A DNA stretch of 64,000 nucleotides from Tetranychus cinnabarinus (GCA_022266195.1 WHVY01000004.1:4233501-4297500); one strand, 5' to 3'; shown: positions 1 through 15,600, numbered from the stretch's first letter. The notes: generated by a model from the letters alone, not told the origin. Program-made: numbers and translations.

Positions 1-3000
1 TAATGTAAGTGGTCATGTTGCTGGACATTAATGGACAAATATTGCTCAAGCACAAATGAGTGAAAAATTCGCATCAAGCATTCAACATTGTACGACTGTA
101 AACATTGAATTTGAAGCAGAAAATCTTATCCACATGAATTTGTTTATCTAAATGAGTTTTATACTCAGTGAGATTCGGTGAATAATCAATTAGAAACGAA
201 TTACAAAAAGCATAATTTCAACGAAAGTTGTGTTTTCCAATATGCTTTACAAGTCAAAAAGTTACTGCTAAAATGAATTGGAAATGAGCCAACAATCTGT
301 TGAATAAATGTTTTTGGTTACAAAGTTTGCTAATTAGTTCATCCATTTGGATTATAATTGCAAATTCAGTTTGCTGTTAAATTGGATTTTGATTAAAACA
401 ATCCATTGAACCGAATGCTAATGGTTTGGCTAAACGTCCTTTTGGTCAACTTTCTGCAACGAGTTGTTGCTCTTTTCATTTAAAACTGATTGACGAAAAA
501 AAAATATTTTCGTATTTTCATTTGAATAAACACTAATTAAGGAATGATTAATTGCAATGAGCAAAGTTGACTTGTTGCTCGATTTGAGTAAAGAACCAAA
601 AATGACTTTACCACTTATTATGCATCAAGTTGAGTCTAATTACGAATAAACTTTGACTTTTCTTCTGTTGGATCAATAAGAATGTTACAAAACACAAGTT
701 GATTAAGAAACATTTCCAACAATTTTTTGACTGAAATCACTCGAGTCGACTGATTGAAACTTTTTTAGTTAATCATCAATTCCATGTAATTGATGCGATA
801 AATGTCTTGTAACTAACATTGTAATTTACCTTCTTTTCATTCTCATTACTCAACAAGCACTTTTCTTTCAATGAACCAATTGATGTGATAATACATACAG
901 TCAATACCTTAATTGGCCTAATTCAAGAGTCAAACTCAAAGGAATACTAATAGTTAAGACGAAGCCAACAGAGGTTGGAGCAAAGGAAAAAAATTTAATT
1001 TCAATTAATCTCTTTTCATTCATTCATTTCAAAAGCTAATTAGCTACTAAGAATTGATATGGTAACCTTAACTGATGAAATTGATTCTAATTTTGTTTCC
1101 AAAAATAAACTCAATTACGTCTATTCATTAAATTAAGAATCGTCTTTGAAAAGTTTTCAAAAAATTGTCATTTCTCTTTTCAATCAAACATTTTTACTCA
1201 TCTTCAAATTAGCTCAAGACAGTTTCATTCCATACTGTAAATGGTTTCCAAGCAAATGCTTTTAATAGTTACATTGTTGATATTCATTCCCAGACAGGGA
1301 GTGCAATAAGATATTTATGCTGGGAGGGAAACTTGAGTTTGAGAAAATAAAACTTGATAGCAAAAGATATCACAAGGACAAGCAGACGAAAAATTGCACT
1401 CAAGCATATTTCATTGGCAACAATTACATGATCAATTTTACGCACCTTCAAGCCAGAAATGCACCTAAAATGGTTGAATTTGATAAACACTGAAAGTTTC
1501 TTCTTGTTTTCCAGTTTACCTTTGCTCTTTGTTTTATGTTGAGTTATGAACATTCACAAGTTTATACCAATTTCATTCAAGCTGCCAACTTGTTTAGGTT
1601 AACTTTTACCTGAACAAATATTAAAATATTGCTTCCTTTTGTAATCATAATCTACCTCTAAACTAGTAAAGATCAGAAAAGAAACAGATGGAAAATGAAA
1701 AAATATGAATAAACCATTTTCGCCATTTCCATTTTTTCGTCTTTTAGTTGAACTTATTGTGTACGAACTTATTTTTCATTTCATTTTCCGATATTTTTCA
1801 ATTTCAAAAACAATTGTCAATTGTTTCTTCTCTTGTTTTATTCATATCTTTCCTCGTTTACCATGTTTAAATGTAAACTCGAGATGTATAGATTTCATTC
1901 ATGATTTCACTCTCAATTGATTCTTCTCTTGCTCAACTCTGCTCTTCGTAGCTGATAATTTTCGGTAATTTTTCAGATCAAGATTTAATAATAGTGAAGC
2001 AAAGCGATTCGTCTTTCTTCATCCATAATTCAGTTATGGCTAATGAATGGGTTTACAGGACAATCACTCTCAACACCTGTTTGTGGGTCACATTTCAGGA
2101 AATATTTGGTAAACTATTCAAGGTAATTCAACACACAGCAAAAAAGAAAACAATAAAATGATGAACATAATGATCATTATTCAATGTTTCATTCAATCTT
2201 TTTCACTCAACTTTTGTATACTTTAATCAAAATAAAATGATTACTCGAACCAAATAGCCAATACATTATGAGCTACTCCATTATGTGAAACTCCTGTCAA
2301 GTAATTTCCAAATGATTTATGAACACCTCATTTGTTAACTAATAATCAATTTACAGTGGACATCGCATATTTAACCATTCATCTTCTCACTCGAAATCAA
2401 TTAATTTCCATCAACTTTTCTGATCAAAAAGTTTCATTGCTTCGTCAGCATATGTCACTGTAGTCACAGAACAAGAAGAAGAATCCGTTTTTTAACCTTA
2501 AGATTCACTCTCGATAAGTTAATCTAATAAGCACACATTTACCATTTGATACATTGATGAATGTTCAATTTGTAACATTGTCTATCTCATCATATTAGAG
2601 TATAAAATTTCCACATTTGCTCATGAAGCAAATCAAGCTTGCAATCTTGACCATAAATGCTCGGAAATTCATTGTTTTCATAGACAAATTGAATTTGCTT
2701 GGAGCAACGAAAAGAGAAAAATTGATCAATTTGCTTTTGTTTAATCAAATTGATTGACTAAATCATTTCTCATGAAACTAATGAATCTTGTTACCGTTCG
2801 GAATTCAACCTTATTAGCTGATAATAGTCATTATATCTCATTTATCTTATCATTAATCTTATTTATTATTAAATGCTTGTAATCAAAGGAGCAAAAAGAG
2901 AAAGTTATTGAACTATTATTAATAACATCATCAATGAAAAAAAAACTGAAGGGAAGATCAAATGAATAGAAGAATATCACAATTCATGACTGATTATTGA

Positions 3001-6000
3001 ACTGTCTATTAATAACATCACATCGATATTATCAAGAGATGAAAAAAGGAAAAAAAAGAAAAAAAAACTTCTTTGATTATTCATTGATATTCCCATTTAT
3101 TACAATAATCATTATCGTCATTGTTGGTGCAAAGTGAGTGGATGAAAATATTGAAATATATCAAGTTCAACTTGGAATCAAATTTTACTTTTTTTTCATC
3201 TCAACAAAACCACTCAAAAAATGTTGAACAAAAATGAATAATCTTTCATAAATGTGATAATATTTCATGGTTAATATTGTACCTTTGAATGTAATATGAC
3301 AAAAAAGACGCAAAAGTTTGCTGAATCAAATTTCTCAATAGAATTACAATTTTCTCTCTTTTCTTCATATTCAATTTCGTTGCTTTTTCGAGACATTTTT
3401 CAACTGTTCGACTTGTGCTTTTTGCTGTCAGAATTGAGATTGAGTTAGCATGAAATATTTAACTTTACCATTAAGATATCAAGTGAAAAGACATTGGAAT
3501 GTTTTTTTGAGTCAAGGAAGCAAAACACTTTTCCATTCATAATTCACTATTTTCATTTCAGCTATTGAAAGTTATTCAAATTTTTACCAATTCGCTGACA
3601 CTTTTCAGTGTTTACATGACTTGCTCTCAACCTTTTCTCATTTAATGGACACAAAATCAATTTGAAAACTTTACTGTTGTACCATTAATAAAAATAAGTT
3701 CAGATAATGGCTTAACTTAGTGAACCAAAATGTCGCCTTGTTGTTGTAAAATATGATGAGAAAATATTTTCAGTTTGAAAACATTTTACTTTGAAAATTA
3801 TCTTGCAATCATAAATGTTGAACACAAGTGAAAAGCTCAACGTTTATCGATCTATTGCTAAATTTCTCATGATTGACTGAATTTTACTTTTTATCTTGAG
3901 AAATAGAAATGAATTGGTTTCACTGAATAGTTGGTTTCTGTGAGAGCAAGTTTCAAGTGTAATTTTGTTTACCAATTGCTGTCAAGTTTCACCTTCATTG
4001 AACTCATTTAATGGCGTCTTTCATTTCGTTTAAAGCCATTTTCTGACTCTTACTTTATATTATTAACAAGCAAACTGATCATTTATTTCCTATTGAGTAC
4101 GATGTTCATTTGATTTGTGCTCTTGTCTCGCTAGCCATTCGTTAAAAGTGCTTGTTCTTCTGCAAAACTTTAATTATCGCTATTTAGTTAATGAAATGAT
4201 CGCAAATAGCTTCAATTGCTATTCAAAAAAGACCAGGTAATCCAAAAGTTAACTTTTCATTGAATGATTCTGACTTTGCGGCTGAAATGCACTCTCAACA
4301 CCGCTTTCGTGCTTGCCTTTTCTGCTCGAATTGAGATGCTCCTTTGATCCAAGCGCATCACAATCAGATAGAGCCAAAAGAAAATGTTGGCTCAATGGCC
4401 GCCGTACATCCAGAATATATTAGACTGGAAGCCCATGCGTAATAGCTAAGCGAATCAAACTTTTTAAGACGTACTTTCTGACCTCAGAATTCACAAAAAA
4501 AACTCTCAATCGTAACTAAAACTCAACAAATCTAAGATTTAATTATGCGTCTCTCATAATTAGCTCATCTAATCAAAATGACTAGATTTTTATTAAACAT
4601 TGATTTATGAGCTAAGTTTTTCGTTCACAACTTTTTGACCAACCTAATATTAACCTGATGAATATTATATGAATAGATAATGTTCACAAAAATGAGCGAT
4701 TTTCAAATTACTCTGATTGAACGTCTCATTTTTCTTCTACTTTTAGTCAAATTATAGCTTATTTGTTTTCAGGTTAATTTCGTTCATTTAAATTCTCATA
4801 AATTTTGATAAACGATCAATTTACAAGGTTTTGTGTTCGATAAACTCTGAAAATTAAGCCTCAAATGATTTTCTCCTGAGGTAACATCAATCATTTTCGC
4901 ACAATGCAGGAATAGATTGCTTTGCTAAACTTCAATTTTTCAATATTTAATCTTGTTCAACATCTTGTCCAGAAAAGAAAAAAGTTTCATGAGAATCACT
5001 ACAGTACGTTTCAGTCCAACGAATTTTATTTAAAGTTTTATCTGTAAAACACTGACAGTAGGTTACAATTTTCAGACCAAAGTCGCATCAAAACCGTTTC
5101 TACCTTTTGACATTTCTTTAACTTGCTTTGGTTCAACAAAAACTTGCTCAATGAACACTTCAACCACAGATGGGTGAAGGAAAAAGTCTTTCACCAATGT
5201 TTGCATGTAAAGTAAATTTGATTACCAATTGGCTATAAACCAACATTGTTTGCCATTGTTAGTTACAATTTGATGAATAAGGATGGAATGAGATAGCAAA
5301 AGATCAAACATGAGGCTAAAGAGAAGTTTCGAGTTTAATCCTGCAATACAAAAGACTCAGTCAATAACAAGAATTTTACTGAATTTAGCCAAATGTTGAT
5401 CATTAAAGAATTTTTTCCACTCATTCATCACAATCTCACCAGGTAACCAAATAATGAGAAGACCCACATTTTCAAGCAGTTTCAAGAGTAAAAAGAGAAT
5501 TGACGAAAAAAATTCACTAAAAAAAGCCAGCATTGCAAATTGTTGTTCAAACAGGAATAACTGTTTGCTCATGAAAAGAGCATTTCACTTGATTGTACCT
5601 GAAGGTTCATGAATTTGAGTTTATTCATTCTTCTCCAACAGAAAGTTACATCAGTATGAGATAAACATAAATATATCATATTTCAATTCTGTTTACCTTT
5701 TCTCTAATTAGAACAGATTAGTGTTTCAAGATGTTTATTTTTTTCATCTCAAGTATCATTGAGAGCGAAACAAAAAAGGAAAAATTTTTACACAAACATT
5801 CATTATCGTTAAAAGCTAGTGAATAAAAGTAAAGGAAAAAAGTTTATCAAAAGAATTGACTTTTTCCACCATTTCTTGAAAACCTATTCACTATTCAATA
5901 ATAGCCGATGATCATTTTGAGCTTGGAAAAAGATAAACAAATTAAAGATAAAAAATTATTCCAAATTTCACTAGCAACTAAAAACTAACTCCAAGTTTAC

Positions 6001-6500
6001 TGGGAGTTTAGTTTATCCTCATCATGCGCAAAATTGCGTTACATTTACTTTTCCTTTTTTCCCACTCATTTGGTTTACTTTTTTGTTTCGTCTTTTACAT
6101 CTTTTTATTGTCAGTGAAACTTGCCTAGTTTCAACACATTTCCTTCAATTTTTTCTTTTTGTTTCATGTGCTACCTGTTAATCTTACCTTAGTTTTTCCT
6201 GCTTATTTGTCAAGTGTATTACTTATCATTTAATAGACAAACAGTTTTCATTTTAAAAATCTTTTTCTTCTTCTTGTCTTGAAGCATTCAATTTGTACTC
6301 GACATTTTTTCCGCTTAAATCTTTTTCGTTTAATCTTGTGAAATGTTTCACCTTTACTTTTTTCACTATTGTTGTGTTTACTCAATTTCAGTTAAACTTG
6401 CTATTTGTTCAATCTACAGTAAACTTGTTTTCTAAATTTTTTTGTATCACATTTTGTTTCATTTTCAGAATCATGAGTCAAATCCATCGAAGTTAGACTG
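1..6500. other. Long intergenic stretch, no gene recognised
   Basis: Both strands are AT-rich with only short chance reading frames and no domain I recognise. Purine-rich runs occur near 3,040-3,070. A patch at about 4,265-4,445 is clearly richer in G+C than its surroundings, but it has no long frame. The right end (about 6,270-6,636) probably contains 5' untranslated sequence or promoter of the receptor gene that begins at 6,637; no TATA box was clear enough to assign. Confidence 0.5.
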
Positions 6501-6636
6501 TTTTTTGACACATTGACCACCATCATTATCGGATTCACATTACATTTATCAAAGTTTCAATTTCGACGTTCAACAGTAAAGGATATCAACAGGAAATAGT
6601 GAAATTTGAAATTGAGTGATTGTTCAACTCTTTCCA

Positions 6637-9600
6637 ATGGATACATCAAAACTGTTGAATGATTCCATTTACATTCCACCAGATGGATTCAACAACATTG
6701 GCCTGATCCCTAGTTCATCAAATATTTCAGCCTTCATTGAGTTCCAAGGATTTGGTAAGCCATGATAATTTGACAGGCCTTTACAAACCATTTTTCACCT
6801 GTAAAATGACCCATAACTAAAGAATCAATGACATGTTTCAATTATTTTACTTCTACTCAATTAAACTGTAAAAGTTCAACATCAGCGGAAATTGTTTAAA
6901 CTTTTAAATGAATCACAAAAATGTTATCCAAGCAATCATGTTTCAGCAAATTCTTACATAGGTCCAATCTGTTAGGGTTTAGAGATAGTGAAAGAACCAC
7001 AAGTGAAAAACTTATCGAATGTGTATCGAGATCGAGGATGTATGGCCAAGGCTAAAAGCTTTGGACCAAGTATTTCAGGTTTAGCGTACATTTCTCTAAC
7101 ACAATTTTAAGAACTACAGACTTTTGATTAAGGTTAGAATAGAAAGAACTTTATTCAGATTGTAAATAAAATTGAATTGACTTGAATCAAATTAAAGGTT
7201 ATCACAGGCATTGAAGAGTTTGAATAGAATGAGGTTTCTAACAAAGGAATACTTGTTTCATAAAAAAGGAAACAGCGGAGAAGGATTCTCTGTAGGTTGA
7301 GTACAACTATGTTGGGCAAAGAAATGTTGAGTACTGAAAGAAAAGGAAGTCGGAGAGAGTTTATATACAATATTGTGAAGGATAAGATTAGTAATTAGGA
7401 TCAGATGGATTGAACTATTCTTGATTAATGCATATTCATTGGTCATTGATATGATTTGCAGGGAGAATGATTAACTTACAATGTGTGTCAATCCCTTACA
7501 AATTGAATTAATGCGTCAACAGACTCATGTTGGTGCTAGTTATCAAGTTTTTTTCATAATCGTACAAATATTCAATTAGCCTGAGAGAACGTAAAGAATT
7601 TTGAGTTTATTAAAACAAAGAAATTTTTATTTACTTTTTGATTCATTTCTATAGGTATTAAATGCTCACTATTATTATTTTCATTATTTTATTCGAATAT
7701 TAATGACTTTAATTTTAAAAAAAGATTAATATCAATTATATGCAAATGTAAGATTATTTTTTCTCATTATTTCGATAGAAGTTACTATTGGAATTTGTTG
7801 ACATTTCAATGATTTAGTTCATTTTCAGAGCAATAACATGTAAGCCTTTTGTTTTTAAGTCAACCATGGGAATATAAATAGAGAATGAGATTATCAAAAA
7901 TTTGCTTTGAATCATATTACAAAACTCATGGAATCTAAAATAATATGAAATAATTTTTTTAGCATAAAAATAAGTTCAATTTTTCTATTGATTTTATGCC
8001 TGTTGTTGATGAAATTTGATTGTTTTGTCAGGCTTTTGTTTGATTGAGTAAAAAGGATTCAGGAGAAAGTTGATCTCTCAAGAGTCTTTAGACTTGTTTA
8101 TTCAATTCAATGTTTTTGTCTTTTACTGAGAAACAAATGATTTGCCATAAATGCATTGGTTTTGTTCACCCAAAATAAACATGTAATATTTCAATAAAAT
8201 AGTCAATTGAATAATTCATCTTTCATCTTATCAACTCTTTTAACTGTTGTAAAACTCTTTACTGATCATGTTCAACTCATTTCAATTTCTTGGTGTAAAT
8301 GACGAAATGAAAAGAATGACAAACTTGGATTGCTTTTCATGCCAAACCATGTAATCTTATTCTTTTTCATTAGATAATAGAATTACTCTGAAAGTTGATA
8401 AACTCTGAGAAAAGGAAATGAATTGATAAGAGTTTTTTTGTGTAACCATGAAATGGGATGAGAGTAAAAATGGTTAAACCAAAGGATGATAATGATGAAT
8501 GTAAGAATAGAGAAGCTGATGCTGTTAATCTGACGTTGAATTTGGGTTGGTTCGTTGTTGATCCATAAAATTAGTTGAAGTGAAAAGTTGTTCCTTATGG
8601 AGTTGAGTTAACCAAAACCATTGTAATAGGATTGAAAGTACTACTAGAAGTGAGTTAACATGAAAAGATGAAACATTAATTGCCATTGTTTTTACTCAAT
8701 CAAACCTGTTGCTCCAAATGAACATTTTATTTTCCTTTTACACCTGTCACTCCATATCCTTTAGTAGCTCATAATCTGTCTAGCCTTTAATCCAACCGTG
8801 ATGTACGACTTTGGTTTTCGCACAAGGTAACGATATCGGTTGTGTAACACTCTAGACTAATAAATTTTACGAATCGAGTTTCGAATGGGATTATTTCATT
8901 TTCATCTTTATAAATGAAATCCATTGAACTTTTTCAATCAAAATCACTATTAACTCAATCTTGTTGCTGACAAAAACTTTTTTCCCTGCATTCACATCCT
9001 TACCAGTATTTTTATTTCAAAATCGGAATTGAGACAAAAAGCTGTTAGTCATTAGAGAAATGATATTATTAACGTGACCCGCAAACCAAAATTAAACAAT
9101 GGAATCATTTTATAATTTTATTGAGATGTCAGTTCTTACGTAGATTTCGTTCATTTTATTTTGCATGATAATAAAGAATGCGGTATAAAATTGAGTTTCA
9201 GTTTGCTATTTGATCATGAAACAAGTTAGATAGTCAAAAAAGTTGAATTCTCTAGCAACAATCTCGCTTCTTTATCAATTACTCGTAGATTTGATCATTG
9301 ATGCTTTGATTGCTTTGACGTGCGAATTAGACAGGTATCCTGTGACTTCAAGAATTGCACATTCAAAATTAATTAGACATACTGAGCTAAATCAATGTTA
9401 TAGGATTCGCTCATCTTAGTAATAGAGTTGAAACTTATTCGCGTTTGAAAAAGATGTATTACTGATTAAATCAACTTGACTTAAAATAACTCGTCAGATG
9501 GCGCTATCTTTCTTGATGACTTACCTTAATAGATTTCAAAATAGATTGTTTAAGTCAAAACAAAAAAGTCTACAACACCGGGGGTTCCCAAGTGGTCTCC

Positions 9601-12600
9601 CTCCCAAGTACTAACCCGGCCCGAAACTGCTTAACTTCGGAGATCGGACGGGATCCGGTGTTTTCAGTCTGGTGTGGTCGTAGACGATGAAAATGGCTTA
9701 AAACTGACATATAAACATAAAAGCTTATTTCAATATTCAAGTATTGATAATAAGTTTTCAAGGTACTGTAAGGGCTAAGATAACAAGACGCTTGGAACAT
9801 CTTATTGACACTATTCTCCGAGCAGAGTGTCTCGATGATTTCAATCTTTTTTAATCGATCAAATTCAATAGAAATTGATTTTTAATCTTATTTCTAGTGT
9901 TTTTTATTAATATTTCACGAAAGAAAGTTTGATTGAGTTGAAAAGAAGTTCATCTTCTTCTCTTCAGAGTTCCACTGAACGACTGGACTGAACTTTTTTA
10001 TTCTAAATTTCCAATAAATGACTTATACATTGCTCCCTCATATGGAATGATATCATAAAATCAATAAGAATGTTCATAGATTTGGAAAGGGTCGTCAAAG
10101 ATGTAATATCTTCTATCATTAATAAGGTATTATGCCTTGCTATGTCCGAGTTCTAATTTTAGTCTGTTCACAGTCTTATCACTGATACGAGACATTCAGA
10201 ACCGGTATCTAGTATTGCATCGCATTCTGACTTGTTTACTCTTATACGCTGATAAATAAGGTTTTTTTTTAAATAAGTGTTATGCTGCTGGCAACGTCTT
10301 CACTTTGAAAGAGTTCATTGTCTGTCTGATTGTCAGTGTGACTGTCACTGTGCTTCTGTTTCGATATATTAATGATAAACACCTCAAATGTATTTTCATC
10401 AATCCTAAGACATAACTCTTGGATTTCATATATAAATTTGACAGAAGGCTGACGTTGTTGGCTCGAATAGGACCTGTAATCAGCAGGACATAGGTCAGCG
10501 ATCATGACGGCTTTTGTTTCAGTGTAAATGTTGGATTTCACTTGATTTGAACTAAAAGTTGAGGTGGACCATCTTTTTGCTGTACCATCTAGGTAAGCAG
10601 GAAGAATTTGATAATATTGTCTTGGCTCCATCCTAAAGCCTCAGGCGTATATTCGAAGTTGGTAAATTAATCAATGATATTAACTTGTTCTTCATCTCCA
10701 GTAAAAAAAGGATATTGTAACAGGCATGGTTGGGTTAAGATACAGGACTCGTGGTTTTAGACATATTTTGCGCTCCAATATTAGGGATGGTCCTAGCATA
10801 AGGAGTGAAAAAACTAAGCAAGTTTAGAAAGAATGCCACCTTAACCCTCGCGTAAATCAGAACTGTAGAGTACGGAGTTAGGACGGTCAGATATTGACAT
10901 TGACGAGGAAATGCGATAAATTCTTCGCTCAATATTTTGTTCGCATATTCAAAATTGGAAATCTTTTGAATGGGATTCTATCAAAGTCAACACAGGCACA
11001 TGAATGATGACAAGGACAATAAAGAATTTTTGAAGATTGAGCTGCACAAACTGCACAAAATTTATTTCAATGGCATATTTTCAATTTAGCACAGGTCAGT
11101 TTGAAGAAAGCTCTTTGAGGGCAAAAATAGGTAGAACTGCGCTTCTGCTTTCAGTAGCTGAACGACAGAAAGCGCATTGAACAAATCTTTTGTATCCACG
11201 CCAAAAGAATCCATTCTCAACCAACCAATTTTTAGATTTTTGAGAGATTGGTGCAGCTTTACATGAGAATTATCGATTGACTGTTATTTGTAATAATAGG
11301 TATAAGTTTTATAGGATTCAAAACTGTGAGAATTGATTGTGAATATTGATCACTGCGTTTCTCTATTCTGGTAACTCTTAGAATTGCAGGACAAGACAAA
11401 TCAAGTTCAGTGTTTGGCCTTGATGTTCCATACCATTTAGCTAAAGTCTTGTCATACCAGAAAAATTTAGTCAGACTCATGTCACGCATTTTGATAAAGA
11501 GACAATCAAGATTAAAGTTGGCATGTATTCTTGCAACATCGTTGGCAACGCAGTCTTCTGCAACTTGTAGACCACAAGAAAAACATGTTATTACTTTGGC
11601 TTCAGGTATATAATAAAACCCAGAAGATATCGCGATTTGAAAAAGTTGATAAACCTTTTCATAGTTCAAATCTGTCTGTGTTAGAAATGATTGTGAATTA
11701 AGATCACTGTCTCTCTATTCTGGTGACTCGTAAAGTTGTAGGACAAGACTTTAATTGTGCAATTGTTTTAAGAAGTCTAATTCAGATCTATTTATAATAG
11801 TTAGCCTCATTGTCTGAAATTATTAATTTTTATCGTATCATTGTATTCAAAATTATCATTGAAATTAGTCTAGTTTGGTTAATCTTATTGTTTGAATCAT
11901 TGATTTTGATTGTGTAATTATGTTTTCATTTTCAAGTTTGCTGTGACAATTTTGTTTAAGTGAGTTATCTTGTGTATTTCTACTACTACTGAAGTCACGA
12001 AATTTCCAGTGAAAATCAATGTCAATTGACCGCAGAAAGCTATCAGGGGCGATCTTAATAATATTTCCCATTATAAGTAGCCAGCTGTTCAGTATGATGT
12101 AACGCTTTGTTTTTCATACAAAACAAATGTCAAAGTATGTTTTTACAATAATGATGCAATACACCGGTTAAATTTTTATTTACGAAGAAAATGAATAAGA
12201 CAGAAAAAATGGATTTTTTCATTTATGATCATTATTTTCGTCGATTAATGCGAATATGTGTTCAGACACTTCAAATAAATTGTGATTGCCAAGTGAATTC
12301 GTGTTGCTATTTTGTGCGATTTTTATGAGATGTTTTCAACGGTAGAGAAAATTTGCCAAAGCCAAAACAATAGTTAGCGATAGTGTCAAAAGTGAGGCTA
12401 TGAAATTGGTGTTGATGAAAAAAAGTTTAGCGAAAGTGAAGCCAACATTATTCAATTGCATTCGATTGAAAAATATGTGTGTCTATTGCAACAAGGAAAA
12501 AGAAGGAAAATGTAACCAATTAAAAAAGGCCCAATCCTCTCATTCGAATTAAAATGGAAAGGTTACTGAATATCTTGATAATTCTCATGTAAGAACTTAC

Positions 12601-15600
12601 CTCGAATTGCAGTTTAATCGAGTTTACATCATATGAAATTTCGTATAAATCTTCTAAACCATTGGCGGACAATTCACTTACAGCCACAAGTTTTATCGTC
12701 AAGTAGCTCAAATTGATCGTATCCACGATGAAGAAACTGGCTGAGCGCCAATTATAGCGATATGTATCTCCAAGAACTTCAACGAAATTCAACATATTAT
12801 ACATAATGTACTGAAAATAATACCAAGAAATATAAATGCAGAGAAATTTTTCTGCATGTCGAGTCGCTCGAACTGTATGACTGTGCAATAAACGGCAATA
12901 TCTCAATCTGTTCAACTTTGTAGAGTCTGGAGTGGATCTTGGGAAATCCTTAAGTTGAGAAGTGACAAGTTGAAAAGCAGTTTTCAAGCAAATACAAACA
13001 TCAGAAATAATATTAAAGAAGAAAATGTCGGACATTTTTGTGAGTGAATCAAACAAATTCAAGAATAACGTAAAGATTGTGGCTTCTTCAGAGAACAACG
13101 TTGAAAAAATTAAAAATAAATAAATTATTGCCGAAGACAAGCAAAATAAAACTTTGGTTCGTCTTTCACTTCTAATCTGAGAAACCATTTTCTCATGATT
13201 TTCAAGCTGTAAAGTACTCATTCGGTCAATATAATCTTTAAATGATGACCGATCCAAGGTAAAAACGGCGACTAGAATGTGACTGATTGGAATTAAGTTA
13301 TCGACGATCAAGCGCACACCGTTAAATATGCCTGCTACAGACTGAAAATTAAGAAAAGGTAAATCTTCAAATAACTGAATAATGCATCTGAGCAGTCCAA
13401 ATATTGTAAGGCTAATGCCAATGAACCAACGAAAATAGGGCGATAAAATTACTTCGTGTGGAACCAGAAAACCTTTGAATATGAAGGATTCAACTGCTTC
13501 CATTTTGCAAGCGCTTAAGTTGTAGCTTAATGCACTTTTCATCTGGAAAACTTGTGATTTGATTTGACTACTGCGAGTAACTGAAATGAAAGTATGTCAA
13601 GCAAAACTATCTTTTGAAGTTTCCATTTGAAACACCACAAAGGTTGTAAAAGGTAAAGAAATTAATTACTGACCGCACCTAGGTTCATCGTTGCTGCGAG
13701 AAAAGTGAAACAATCATGAAATTTACTTATATTTACAGTCTTTTCAAAACCATTGTATTGCTATCGATCAAAAACTTATAAAGGCAAAAGGTACAATTGA
13801 AATGATTATTGATTGTTATGTTCTAATTTTTCCGGTCAACAAGTTCTGCCTTTTATTAAATTCCATCCCCAGTGTTCAAACTCTTTTTGACTCATCAATA
13901 ATGAAAATTCTGTCTTGTTTACTAAAATTATGCTCCTAAGTGATAATATGATATTGTCATTGTTATCAATAGTCGATTTGCAGCATTTCGTAAAGACCAA
14001 AAACGGCTAAAGAAAACAAAGAGAGGAAAGACTTCTAAAACAGTTCCTACTTCCTACTATTCTGTCTTGTATTCAAATGTCCAGTCAAAATATTTATTGC
14101 TAAAATGTAATACATTCATGAAACAATTGCTATTATAAACTATGAGCTTATTGAATTTGAAAGTTACAGTGGTCATTTAAGGGTGAATCCTCGAAAATTG
14201 TTATTTTGAATGTTTTAAAAGTTTTAACTGTTTCTTGAAACTTTTCTGTTTTCCTTTTGAATCAGGTAAAAATGACACGAGTTATGCTGATAGACTAGAC
14301 TTGATGAAAAAATTGGAAGAGATTAAGGTTAACCGAGTCATTGACCAAGATGCCTTAATATGGTTAATGTTGAGCTATATTCTGTTGATTGCTGTTGGTT
14401 CCATTGGTAATGGGCTTGTTTGTATTGCAGTTATACGTAAACCTTCAATGAGAACACCTCGAAATCTATTCATCATTAACCTTGCCATTTCTGATCTAAC
14501 ACTTTGCCTCATCACGATGCCTTTTTCTTTCATTGAAATTGCTGCCAAATTTTGGTCTCTGGGTAAGTACATTGTTGCAGATTCTTATTGAACCCGTCTT
14601 CAGCAAACCTAAGACAATATAAAAATAGCATAAGATCAAAGAAAGCTGCACTTATTAATTCAACTTTGAAGAGAACCTTTAATGTTTTCCTTTTTCCGAA
14701 ATCAAATCAAATTAAATTCAGCGAAATATGAAAGCTTTCTCAAGAATCTCATCAAACCATTTCTTGTGCCAAAGTTTCACACGCGTAAATACTTTTGAAT
14801 ATCACTTCTAATAATTGAACTAAATCTTTCGTAACTATTTATTGAGGCCAAGAAATTGCGTTAGTGATTATTTTCATAATAAAATATAATAGCTGAAAAT
14901 TTACATTGAAAGTTGTCATGCATCGTCTTAAGTATCACAAATAGATCTTGATCAGATCATCTATTAATAGATCAGATTTCAATGAATTGTATAATAAAAA
15001 TCAGATGCAAAGCTATAATATTTTCATGTGCAAATGCTTTGTTAACGTAATTCAAAACTCGCAAACATCTGGCAATAACTTTTGTTTAATATCGCAAAAG
15101 AGTCTAACAAGTCTGGTAGAAAGAATGGTTTCACTTATTAAAGTTTAACAACTTTTTGTTCTCTTCTCGCCACAGGATTATTTACCTGTAAGCTGATTGC
15201 AGGGTTGGAGGCAACTTCCATATTTGTGTCGACAATGTCCATTACCGCAATTGCATTGGATCGTTATTTTGTAATAATCAAACCAACTCCAGAAACGCCA
15301 AAAATAACTGGCATTCTTTACGGCCTTTTATCCATTTGGATCATTGCTCTTATCCTTTCAATTCCTCTTTTCTGGTCCCGAACAACATATAGAATTGAAG
15401 TTCCCGAAATATTGTCTTCCGGTAAGAATGCTCATGAATGCACTCACTCTACTACATGCCGACTCAACGTCTACACTTGTAACTCATTTTGAAGTCAACT
15501 TTTGTAAATGTTGAGATGAAGCATAAAAACTCAACTTTTTGTAAACTAACATTACTCAAACTTACTCAAAGATTTTCTTTTTCTTTCCATGTGCTGCCAC

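Noticed and set aside
1284..1920. Short frames in the first 2 kb
   Set aside because: Low-complexity AT-rich translation (Phe, Ile, Lys) without motifs or splice context.
11865..12071. 68-codon minus-strand frame
   Set aside because: No similarity or structure recognised; isolated between relics in an intron.
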